Assembly (NCBI GenBank): GCA_016792765.1
Contig: JAEULD010000277.1
Location: 1 to 39,560 of the forward strand
Reading direction: 5' to 3'
DNA length: 39,560 bases
From: Candidatus Odyssella sp.
GTDB taxonomy: Bacteria; Pseudomonadota; Alphaproteobacteria; Bin65
Shown: piece by piece, positions 17,944-25,055 of the stretch
Position numbering within the stretch: the stretch's first letter is position 1
How the letters are laid out: every line of letters begins with the position of its first letter
Position numbers and translations under genes: made by a program
The notes under the pieces: generated by a model
Seen by the model: the letters and a program-made list of their open reading frames with translations, nothing else
Databases searched by the model: none
Told to the model about the DNA's origin: nothing

Positions 17944-18480
17944 TCAGGCCGGCGAGCCCCCGTCCGTGCGATTTCCGCCATCCTCCCGAGCGACGGCGAT
18001 GCCGAGCGCAGCCAGATTGCTCAGCGTCGACTCGCTCAACGCGAGCCGACGGCGCGTTGCGGCCCCCACCGCCGCGCGCACGATCGAGTCGAAATCCCCG
18101 AGCGTCGAGTCGAGCCGCATCCGCGCCCCCTTCCCCGCCAGCGACATCTCCATCCAGCCTTGTGACCGGTCGCGCTTGGCGGGAAAAAAGCGCAGCCTGA
18201 GCCTCTTCAGCTCCTGCCACGCCAGGACGCGTTCGGATCGCCCGAACCCGGTCGCATAGAACCGCGTCAAACCCGTGTCGGTCAATTCATAATTGGTCAC
18301 CGACCGCAGCAGGGTCCTGAGGCCGAACAGCAGGAAGATCGCGGCACAAACGCCGAACAGCCATCCGGTGAAGCCGCCGAACCCCGCGACGGCGACGGCG
18401 CCGAGACAGATCGCGAGGCCGATGCCGGCGCGCGCGAAGTCGCCGTAGAGGGCGCGCCGCTCGTAGCGATGGAGGCTCAT
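17944..18480 (-). CDS. Small membrane protein with PH-like C-terminal domain
   Basis: A 178-residue protein. Two hydrophobic helices form a hairpin (about 20-60: GIGLAICLGAVAVAGFGGF, then LFGVCAAIFLLFGL). A polar domain follows beginning YELTDTGLTRFYATGFGR and containing VLAWQELKRLRLRFFPAKRD and a GKGARMRLDSTL segment. This pattern resembles the bacterial PH-like domains that sit behind a double membrane anchor. The ATG overlaps the deacetylase stop (ATGA), tying it to the glycan block. No function can be given beyond a membrane-associated accessory role. Confidence 0.75.
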   Translation of the reverse strand: MSLHRYERRALYGDFARAGIGLAICLGAVAVAGFGGFTGWLFGVCAAIFLLFGLRTLLRSVTNYELTDTGLTRFYATGFGRSERVLAWQELKRLRLRFFPAKRDRSQGWMEMSLAGKGARMRLDSTLGDFDSIVRAAVGAATRRRLALSESTLSNLAALGIAVAREDGGNRTDGGSPA

Positions 18481-19265
18481 GGCGCCGCACCATCGGCGAA
18501 AACGCGCGGCGCCGCCAGCCACTGCACCGCCGCACGGCCGGCCAGGCGGCGGAACAGCGTTTCGAGGAACGCCCAGCAGGCCTCGTCGTGCGCGGCGTGG
18601 TGCGTCAGCAGGCCGGTGGGCTCGCCGGCATCCGCCGCGCCGCTTCGCCGCGCGGCCAAATGGCGGACGAACTCGTCCACGAGCTTGGCCTCGCCGGCGA
18701 AGCGCGGCGCCGGGCCCTTCCAGTGGACGATGTCGACATGGGTGTTCGCCTGCACCAGCCCGCGCGCCGGCAGCCGGCGCGCGCGCGGGCCGAACTGCGA
18801 GAGGCCGCCATAGCGCAGCTCGGCGAGGTAGGGCGGAAGGTAGGGCGCCATGCGGTTCCAGGGCGGCACCATCACCGGCACGAACTGCGCGCCGAACGCC
18901 GCCTCGAGGATCTGCCAGCCCTGCGCCAGCTCGGCGACGACGACCGGCGCCGGCCGCTCCGGGCCGAGCTCGAACTTCTTCTCGCCCGCCGGCGCGTGAT
19001 TGGCGTGCGCGTAGCCGTGCTGGAGGACGCTGACCGGCGCGCCCGCCTCCTTCACCGCCGCGGCGAGCGCGGGCGTGGCCCAGGCCGGAACCGTCGCCAG
19101 CGCCAGCGGAACGGCATGGGCCTCGGCCAGCGCCACCAGCCGGCGCAGGGCCGGCGTGGCATCGCCGGCGTCGTCGTCGCGCCACCACAGCGTCGCCGCG
19201 CGGCCGGCCTGCCGCCACGCGGCCAGCTCCGCATCGAGCCGCGCCCAGGCTTCGGCCTCGCTCAT
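18477..19265 (-). CDS. Polysaccharide deacetylase-like protein
   Basis: A 262-residue protein of the NodB-homology/polysaccharide deacetylase type, enzymes that remove acetyl groups from GlcNAc-type residues. The acidic cluster LWWRDDDAGDAT near residue 28 supplies the catalytic/metal Asp, and VLQHGYAHANHAP gives the H-x(3)-H metal pair (about residues 83 and 87). PPWNRM further on corresponds to the family's R-x-P-W/Y-type region. There is no signal peptide, so it acts in the cytoplasm, probably on a lipid- or nucleotide-linked intermediate. It overlaps both neighbours by 4 bp. Function is inferred from motifs and from the glycosyltransferases around it. Confidence 0.75.
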   Translation of the reverse strand: MSEAEAWARLDAELAAWRQAGRAATLWWRDDDAGDATPALRRLVALAEAHAVPLALATVPAWATPALAAAVKEAGAPVSVLQHGYAHANHAPAGEKKFELGPERPAPVVVAELAQGWQILEAAFGAQFVPVMVPPWNRMAPYLPPYLAELRYGGLSQFGPRARRLPARGLVQANTHVDIVHWKGPAPRFAGEAKLVDEFVRHLAARRSGAADAGEPTGLLTHHAAHDEACWAFLETLFRRLAGRAAVQWLAAPRVFADGAAP

Positions 19266-20422
19266 GCCCCGGCCCCGCGGCGCTGCGCGAGCGCCGTGGC
19301 GAGAAAGCGCTCGGTCTCGGTTTCGCCGTTGATCTTCACCTTGCCCCACGGCCGCGGCATGGCCATCGCCTCGGCGACGAAGGCGGCGAGCCGATCCGGC
19401 GTCAGCGCGGATTCGGGCAGCACGCGCGCGAGCCCTTTCCGCGCGAGGCAATCCGCGCGCTGCGTCTGCTCGGTTTCGCGCCCGGCGGCGAACGGCACGA
19501 GCACGGCGCACGCGCCGGCCGCGAGCACGTCGACGACGGTGTTGTAGCCGGCCTGCGAGACGGACACGGCGCAGCGCGCGAGCAGGCCGCGGAAATCCGG
19601 CCGCGCCGGCTCCACCACGACCCACGACGGCGCCCGCGCGCGCAGCTTGCGCAGCAGGCGCGGGCCGGCATTGGCGCCCACCAGGATGCGCCAGCGCCGC
19701 ACATGCGGCACCGACGCCGCCGCGTCGATCGCGGCGTCGCCGATCTTGCCGCCGACGGCGCCGCCGCCGGCCGAAACCACGATCTCGTTGTCGCCTTCGC
19801 CGGGCGGCGGCGTCTTCAGCGGCGCGGTGCCGCCGACATAGCCGGTGTAGACCAGCTTGGCCCGGATGCGGCCGGCGGCGCCGAAGCTCGCCTCGAGCGG
19901 CACGAGCGCGGGATCGCCGTGCACGAGCACCGCGTCGAAGCGCGCGACCGCCGCCACGGCCTCCTCCTCGCGCTCGGGCTTGCGCTCGACGAGGATGTCG
20001 CGCACCGAGCCGACGATCATCGGGCGCGACGAGATGTGCTGGGCCGCGCCGAGCAGGTAATCGAGCTCGAAGCGCAGCTGCCGCCGCCCGAACGGATAAT
20101 GCTCGACGACGAGGACGTCGGGATCGGCGAGCACGAAATGGCGCAACAACTGCTCGCGACGAGCGGTCAGGAACGCCTCGTCCGGGGGATTGCCCTCGGC
20201 GTCGGCCAGGCCGCTGAACGCCGCGTCGGCGGCCTTGAGCGGCGCGAGCTGATGGAAGCGCGCGGCGCCGACGTCGAGACCCTCCACCGGCAGGCCGCCG
20301 CTCGCGAGATCCACCTGCCAGCCCTTCGCCGCGAGATGGCGCGCGATGTGCGCCATGCGCATCAGATGCCCGATGCCGAGCAGATGCTGGACCCAGATGA
20401 AGACGCGGCCGGTTTCAGCCAT
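19262..20422 (-). CDS. MurG-like glycosyltransferase (GT28-type C-terminal domain)
   Basis: A 386-residue glycosyltransferase with a GT-B fold. It opens with VFIWVQHLLGIGHLMRMAHI, where the G-x-G-H-x-x-R loop is the MurG-type acceptor-side motif. The C-terminal half has IVVSAGGGAVG, then VSQAGYNTVVDVLAAGACAVLVPF, the donor-nucleotide-binding region of GT28 enzymes. It is a paralogue of the gene at 23523-24833: both share GHL(M/R)R, YTGY and GYNT segments in the same order. It overlaps the histidine phosphatase gene by 8 bp and the deacetylase gene by 4 bp. Sugar donor and acceptor are unknown. Confidence 0.85.
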   Translation of the reverse strand: MAETGRVFIWVQHLLGIGHLMRMAHIARHLAAKGWQVDLASGGLPVEGLDVGAARFHQLAPLKAADAAFSGLADAEGNPPDEAFLTARREQLLRHFVLADPDVLVVEHYPFGRRQLRFELDYLLGAAQHISSRPMIVGSVRDILVERKPEREEEAVAAVARFDAVLVHGDPALVPLEASFGAAGRIRAKLVYTGYVGGTAPLKTPPPGEGDNEIVVSAGGGAVGGKIGDAAIDAAASVPHVRRWRILVGANAGPRLLRKLRARAPSWVVVEPARPDFRGLLARCAVSVSQAGYNTVVDVLAAGACAVLVPFAAGRETEQTQRADCLARKGLARVLPESALTPDRLAAFVAEAMAMPRPWGKVKINGETETERFLATALAQRRGAGA

Positions 20423-21038
20423 CGCGGCGATCGTGCGGCTCGGGTGCGTCGGGCGCCAGGAGCGGGATGTTGAGCTCGCTCACCGTCAGCGCGCCCGCCG
20501 GCGACAGATCGTAAAGATGCGCGAAAGCGTGCGGCCGCGCCAGCGGGGCCTTTTTCTTCATCTCCCAGCCGGTCGCCAGCGAATAGGCGGCGCGCACGAC
20601 GCCGGCATGGCACACGGCCACGATCGGCCGCTGCGCCGGCGCCACTTCGGCGAGCCAGGAGGACAGCCGGGCCCGGACCATACGCGGCGATTCGCCGCCC
20701 GGCGGCGTGAGGTCGAGCCCCTGCGCCTCCATCGCCGCGAAGATCTCGCCGATGTCCTCGCGCAGGCGCTCGAGCGACCAGCCTTCCCATTCGCCCCAGT
20801 TCGCCTCCATGAGCCTGGGCTCGGTGCGCAGGCCGGCGGCGCCCAGGAGTTCCGCCGTCTCGCGCGCGCGAGCGAGCGGGCTCGCATACCATTCGAACCC
20901 GGCGAAATCGGCGCGCAGCGCCCAGCGCCGGACCTCGGCGCGGCCTTCCGCGGAGAGCGGAATGTCGGTCTGCCCCTGGATGAGGCCCTGCATGTTCCAC
21001 GCGGTGGGGCCGTGGCGGACGAACACGATCGCGCTCAT
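20415..21038 (-). CDS. Histidine phosphatase (phosphoglycerate-mutase-like) family protein
   Basis: A 207-residue member of branch 1 of the histidine phosphatase superfamily. The phospho-accepting motif is VRHGPTAWN, with His9 as nucleophile. The downstream ASPLARARETAE holds the second conserved Arg, EANWGEWEGWS the acidic residue, and VCHAGVVRA the second catalytic His. It is too short for a cofactor-dependent phosphoglycerate mutase and more like a sugar-phosphate or nucleotide phosphatase. Lying between glycosyltransferase genes with ATGA coupling to the upstream one, it probably dephosphorylates a sugar phosphate in the same pathway. That step is inferred. Confidence 0.88.
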   Translation of the reverse strand: MSAIVFVRHGPTAWNMQGLIQGQTDIPLSAEGRAEVRRWALRADFAGFEWYASPLARARETAELLGAAGLRTEPRLMEANWGEWEGWSLERLREDIGEIFAAMEAQGLDLTPPGGESPRMVRARLSSWLAEVAPAQRPIVAVCHAGVVRAAYSLATGWEMKKKAPLARPHAFAHLYDLSPAGALTVSELNIPLLAPDAPEPHDRRDG

Positions 21039-22270
21039 CGCCGCGCCGCCTTGGCGCGCGCGGCCGCGGCGCGCAGCACGCGGTCGAGCTGATCCGCGGC
21101 GAACGGCAGATCGTGGAACGCCTGCGCCTTCGCGGCGGCGGCGTCGGACATCGCCGCGCGGATTTCGGCCGGAAGGGCGAGATGGGCGGCGACGGCGCGC
21201 CGGAACGCCGCCGCGTCTCCCTCCGCGACGAGGCGGCCGGTGTGGCCATCGGCGACGATCGACGACGCGGCGCCCACGTCGCCGACGACGGCCGCCAGCC
21301 CCGCCGCCTGCGCCTCGAGGATCGCCATGCCGATCGCCTCGTTGATGCCGGGCCAGACCAGGAGGTCGCTCGCCGCATAGAGGGCCCGCAACTCGCTGTC
21401 GCGGCACGCGCCGAGCCAATGCACGCGTGCGCCGCATGTCGCGAAGGCGGCGCGCACGGACGCGCGCGCCGGGCCGTCGCCGGCCACGAGCAGGCGCCAG
21501 GGCCGGCGCCCGAGGCCGGAGAGGGCTTTCGCGAGCAGGCGGAACGAGGCGAGCTTGTCGCCTTCGCGCATCATGCCGACCGCGAGGAGCCAGGGCTCGC
21601 CGGCGGGAATTCCGTGCCGCGCGGCGAGCAGCGCGCGATGCCGGTGCCGCCGCGCGCGCGCGCGGCGATAGGGCGCGACGTCGAGGAACGGCAGCATCGG
21701 CTCGGCCGCGGCCGGCCGGCGCCGGCGGCGCTTCCGCCAGGCGGCGAACTCGCCCAGGGCCAGCTGCGGCTCGATCGCGTGCACGGCGCCGACCCGCCGC
21801 CGCAGCAGCGGCGCCACGCATTCCTCGTCGTTGGGGTTGAGCATCAGCGCCGTATCGGCCTGGCGCAGCGCCGCCGCCACCGCGGCGAGGCCTTCCTCCC
21901 ACCGGCCCTTCGAACGCCGCGGCGCGTAGGCCGCCTCGGCGACGAGATAGGGAATGCCGAGCGCCTTCGCGACCGGCGGGCCGAGCCAGTCCGGCGCTTT
22001 CTGATAGAGGTGATAGGTGAACCACGCCTCGGGCCGCCAGCGCCGCAGCTTGGCGCGCAGCAGCCGCGCGGCCTCCGCCGCGCCGCGCCGCGCGATCGCC
22101 GCCTGCATCGCACGGTCGCCCGCGCCTTCGTAGGCGCGGAACGCAGAGACCACGCGCACGTCGTGGCCCTTGCCGCGCAGCGCGCGCAGCAGCAGCCGCG
22201 CGATGCGCCGGTCGCCCGAGGGCACCGGGTGCGAAGGCGGCTTCAGCGGCGCATAGAACGCGACGCGCAT
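21035..22270 (-). CDS. Glycosyltransferase, GT4-like
   Basis: A 411-residue GT-B glycosyltransferase. The N-terminal domain opens with MRVAFYAPLKPPSHPVPSGD, a beta-strand and loop typical of GT4 enzymes. The C-terminal domain includes PWLLAVGMMREGDKLASF, WRLLVAGDGPARA, and ALYAASDLLVWPGINEAIGM. The E-x(7)-E motif of GT4 is recognisable as EAIGMAILE. An Arg-rich stretch around residue 210 ([18 protein letters not shown]) is unusual and could contact membrane phospholipids. It starts 2 bp after the preceding glycosyltransferase stop and overlaps the phosphatase gene by 4 bp. Confidence 0.87.
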   Translation of the reverse strand: MRVAFYAPLKPPSHPVPSGDRRIARLLLRALRGKGHDVRVVSAFRAYEGAGDRAMQAAIARRGAAEAARLLRAKLRRWRPEAWFTYHLYQKAPDWLGPPVAKALGIPYLVAEAAYAPRRSKGRWEEGLAAVAAALRQADTALMLNPNDEECVAPLLRRRVGAVHAIEPQLALGEFAAWRKRRRRRPAAAEPMLPFLDVAPYRRARARRHRHRALLAARHGIPAGEPWLLAVGMMREGDKLASFRLLAKALSGLGRRPWRLLVAGDGPARASVRAAFATCGARVHWLGACRDSELRALYAASDLLVWPGINEAIGMAILEAQAAGLAAVVGDVGAASSIVADGHTGRLVAEGDAAAFRRAVAAHLALPAEIRAAMSDAAAAKAQAFHDLPFAADQLDRVLRAAAARAKAARR

Positions 22271-22272
22271 CG

Positions 22273-23499
22273 CTAGAGCCCGAACCGGCGCGCGAGATCG
22301 CCGATGGCGTGCGCGTGGTCGAACGACGCGGCGATCCGCGCCCGGCCGGCGGCGCCGAGGCGCGCGCGCAAGCCGGGGTCGCGGATCGCGCGCTCCAGCG
22401 CCGCGGCCAGCGCCGCCGCATCGTCGGGCGGCACGAGCAGGCCGGTCTCGCCGTCGGCGATCAGCTCGGGGATCGCCGAGACGTTCGTGGCCACGCAGGC
22501 CAGCGCCTGGCTCTGCGCTTCCATCAGCACGTTGGGCAGGCCGTCGCGGTCGCCGTCGTCGGCGACGCGGCTGGCGAGCGCGAACACGTCGGCGCGGCGA
22601 TAGGCCTCGAGCACCGCCTCCTGCGCCTGCGCGCCGCGCCACGCGATGCGCGCGGCGATGCCGAGGCGCTGGGCCTCGGCCTCGAGCTTCGCCAGATCGG
22701 GGCCGCCGCCGATGTGCTCGAAGCGCCAGGCGAGCGCTTGCGGCAGGCGGGCCAGCGCCGCGAGCAGCGTCTCGTAGCCTTTTTTCGGCACCGCGCGGCC
22801 GACCGAGAGAATCAGCACCGGCGCCGCCGCATCGGCGCCGTCGCGCGCGGCGCGCGCGGCCGCCGGCGCCGGAAAGCGGGCGAGGTCGAGCCCGTGGTAG
22901 GACAGCGCCACGCGATCCGCGGCCGGCGCGAGCGCGGCGAGCTTGGCGTGGCCCGCGCGCGTGCAGGTGACGGCCCAATCGGCGCCGGCGAGCTTTTCGG
23001 CCAGCTCCCAGTCGGGCGTCGTCCAGATGTCCTTGGCGTGCGCCGAGACGCTCCACGGCAGGCCGCGCATCAGCGCCGCGTAGCGCGCGACGCTGGCCGG
23101 CGTGTGCAGGAAATGCGCGTGGATGCGGCGGACCTCGGCCGGCAGCTCCGCCGCCAGCACGCAGGCCTGGCCGAAGCGGCGGACGCGGTTCGGCGTGCGA
23201 TCGCGCGCGAGATCGCGCCGCCACGCACGCCGGGCGTCGGCGTAGCCCGGCAGCCGCCGCGCCGTGCGCCAGCTCCGGAACACGCGGCCGGGCTCCCGGT
23301 AGAGATATTCGGGCAGGTAGACGACCGGCGCGCGGATCTCGTCATGCACCGGATGGCGCTTGGCATCGGTGGGGCGGCGCATCGAATAGAGGCGGATATC
23401 CAGCCCCCGCCGCTCCAGGGAGCGGATTTCCTGGGCGATGAAGGTTTCGGAGAGGCGCGGATAGCCTTTGAGGACGAAAGCGACGGGTGCGGCCGCCAT
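22273..23499 (-). CDS. Glycosyltransferase family 4 protein
   Basis: A 408-residue GT4 retaining glycosyltransferase. It has the exopolysaccharide-type N-terminus VAFVLKGYPRLSETFIAQEI, seen in colanic-acid WcaL/AmsK-like enzymes, and IHAHFLHTPASVARYAA with WSVSAHAKDIW. The donor domain shows ILSVGRAVPKKGYETLLAAL, IGGGPDLAKLE and the E-x(7)-E region DGLPNVLMEAQSQAL. The ATG at 23499 lies 23 bp after the MurG-like gene stop. This N-terminal wording is the best single clue that the cluster makes an extracellular or surface polysaccharide. Confidence 0.9.
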   Translation of the reverse strand: MAAAPVAFVLKGYPRLSETFIAQEIRSLERRGLDIRLYSMRRPTDAKRHPVHDEIRAPVVYLPEYLYREPGRVFRSWRTARRLPGYADARRAWRRDLARDRTPNRVRRFGQACVLAAELPAEVRRIHAHFLHTPASVARYAALMRGLPWSVSAHAKDIWTTPDWELAEKLAGADWAVTCTRAGHAKLAALAPAADRVALSYHGLDLARFPAPAAARAARDGADAAAPVLILSVGRAVPKKGYETLLAALARLPQALAWRFEHIGGGPDLAKLEAEAQRLGIAARIAWRGAQAQEAVLEAYRRADVFALASRVADDGDRDGLPNVLMEAQSQALACVATNVSAIPELIADGETGLLVPPDDAAALAAALERAIRDPGLRARLGAAGRARIAASFDHAHAIGDLARRFGL

Positions 23500-23522
23500 G
23501 GCCGGGGCTTAGCACCAAACGG

Positions 23523-24833
23523 TCAGGCGCGGTAGCGCGTGGCCACGCTCATCGGCCGCGGCGACGTCTCCGCCAGCGCCTTGCGCACGAGGCGCGCGAC
23601 GTTCGGCAGCCCGTCGAGCAGGCCAGGCACGACGACGGTGCCCGGCGCCTGCTGCTGCGGCAGATGGCGCAGCGCCGTCGCCATCGTCTTGGCGTCGCGC
23701 TTGTCGTCGTCGACCAGCACGCTCAACAGGCCCATTTCCTGCGCGCGCTGCGCGCGGATGAGCTGCTCGCGCCGCGGCTTCGTGCGCGGCACGATGATCG
23801 CGCGCTTGTCGAACGACAGTATCTCGCAGAACGTGTTGTATCCGCCCATCGCGACGACGCCGGCGGCGCGCGCCATCAGGCTTTCCATGTGCGGCGAGAA
23901 GGTGATCGCCTCGACGCGCTCGATGCGCTCGGCGCGCTGCATGAACTCGGCCTGCAGCTCGGGCGGCATGAACGGGCCGAGCACGATGATCGCCGGCCAG
24001 GGCAGGTTCCGCTCCGCCTCGTAGGCGCGCAGCACCCAATCGACCAGCGCCTCGCCGTCGCCGCCGCCGCCCGGCGTCACCAGCAGGAACGGCTCTTCGT
24101 CGAACTTGAGGTCCGGGATCGGCGGCACTTTCGAGGGCAGGCCGCGGCGCAGATAGCCGGTGTAGATCATCTTGCGGCGCACCGAGGCGGGCAGGTCGAT
24201 GCCCTCCAGCGGATCGCAGAACTGCGGCAGGCCGTAAACCCAGATCTCGTTGTAGAGATCGGTGAGCGCCGGGACGACGTTCTTGCGCTCCCATTCCGGC
24301 GCCAGCAGCTCGGGCTCGTCCATCACGTCGCGCAGGCCGAGCACCAGCGGCACGCCGTGGCGCTTCAGCATGTGCAGCGTGTCGGCGATCTCGCCGCGCA
24401 ATCCGAGCGGCTCCTTGTCGACGATGAACAGGTCGGGCTCGAAGATCTCGGCGGTGTGGCGGATGATCGAGGCGCGGATCGCCAGCGTCTGCTCGAGCGC
24501 GATCTTGAGATTGAGCGAGGTGTATTCGCCGTTGCGCAGCTTGATGACGCCCGGCACGCGCACGAAATCGACCCGGCTGCGGAAATCGAAGCTGCCGATG
24601 ATCGGCGAGCCCGAGAGGATGAGCACCGAGAGCTCGTCGTCGCGGTCGACGAGGTCGTGCGCGATCTCGCGGCAGCGGCGCAGGTGGCCGAGGCCGAACG
24701 TGTCATGGCTGTAAATGAGGATGCGCGAGGAGCCGCCGCCGACGCGCAGATGGCTGCCCGAGCCGGTGTCCGGCGCGCGCAATGCCCTCCCCGCCGCGGC
24801 TGCGCCCGCGGCACCAACCCAGATCCGGCTCAT
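23523..24833 (-). CDS. MurG-like glycosyltransferase, first gene of the glycan array
   Basis: A 436-residue GT-B protein. The first 40 residues are an extra low-complexity segment; then comes ILIYSHDTFGLGHLRRCREI, the G-x-G-H-x-x-R acceptor loop of the MurG type. The C-terminal domain has LVTPGGGGDGEALVDWVL and AMGGYNTFCEILSFDKRAII, the GT28 donor site. It is a paralogue of the gene at 19262-20422 but longer. The ATG at 24833 is preferred over one at 24851 because GGGGAG stands about 10 bp before it. It is divergent from the ABC exporter gene at 25056, and the two share the 220-bp space between them. Confidence 0.85.
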   Translation of the reverse strand: MSRIWVGAAGAAAAGRALRAPDTGSGSHLRVGGGSSRILIYSHDTFGLGHLRRCREIAHDLVDRDDELSVLILSGSPIIGSFDFRSRVDFVRVPGVIKLRNGEYTSLNLKIALEQTLAIRASIIRHTAEIFEPDLFIVDKEPLGLRGEIADTLHMLKRHGVPLVLGLRDVMDEPELLAPEWERKNVVPALTDLYNEIWVYGLPQFCDPLEGIDLPASVRRKMIYTGYLRRGLPSKVPPIPDLKFDEEPFLLVTPGGGGDGEALVDWVLRAYEAERNLPWPAIIVLGPFMPPELQAEFMQRAERIERVEAITFSPHMESLMARAAGVVAMGGYNTFCEILSFDKRAIIVPRTKPRREQLIRAQRAQEMGLLSVLVDDDKRDAKTMATALRHLPQQQAPGTVVVPGLLDGLPNVARLVRKALAETSPRPMSVATRYRA

Positions 24834-24929
24834 CGTCTCACCGCTCCCCAAGCCGCGCGCTGGTCCGCGCGCCTGTTCGCCCCTTTGCGCGCCGCCCCCG
24901 GCTGCCCTTTCGGTGGCAGGGAATTTCTA

Positions 24930-24958
24930 TCGTCAGCCTCCGGCGCAACGTCTATTCT
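24930..24958 (+). promoter_or_regulatory. Candidate promoter for the ABC exporter operon
   Basis: TCGTCA (24930-24935) and TATTCT (24953-24958) are 17 bp apart, each matching the sigma-70 consensus at four of six bases. They lie in the only AT-richer part of the divergent spacer. A start near 24965 would give a leader of about 90 nt that includes the hairpin at 24984-25015. Confidence 0.35.
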
Positions 24959-24983
24959 CACAAAAACGGGCAGCCGGTTCAAC

Positions 24984-25015
24984 GCCGCCCGGGACGGGGG
25001 TCTCCCCGGGGCGGC
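24984..25015 (+). promoter_or_regulatory. GC-rich stem-loop in the leader of the ABC exporter gene
   Basis: GCCGCCC (24984-24990) pairs with GGGCGGC (25009-25015). Inside, CGGGG (24995-24999) pairs with CCCCG (25004-25008) around a GTCT loop, with a 4-nt bulge on the left side. It ends 40 bp before the start codon and has no T-run, so it is not a simple terminator. It may affect transcript stability or translation. Confidence 0.4.
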
Positions 25016-25055
25016 CGCGCAGGCGGGCCGGCTCCGGGGCCGGGCAGGGACATTT

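Noticed and set aside
20415..21038. Histidine phosphatase considered as phosphoglycerate mutase (gpmA)
   Set aside because: It is too short and lacks the GpmA-specific insertions. Its context is glycan synthesis.
23487..25055. N-terminal extension of the ABC exporter frame
   Set aside because: It lies antisense to a glycosyltransferase gene with clear motifs. The exporter starts at the ATG at 25056 with a ribosome-binding site.
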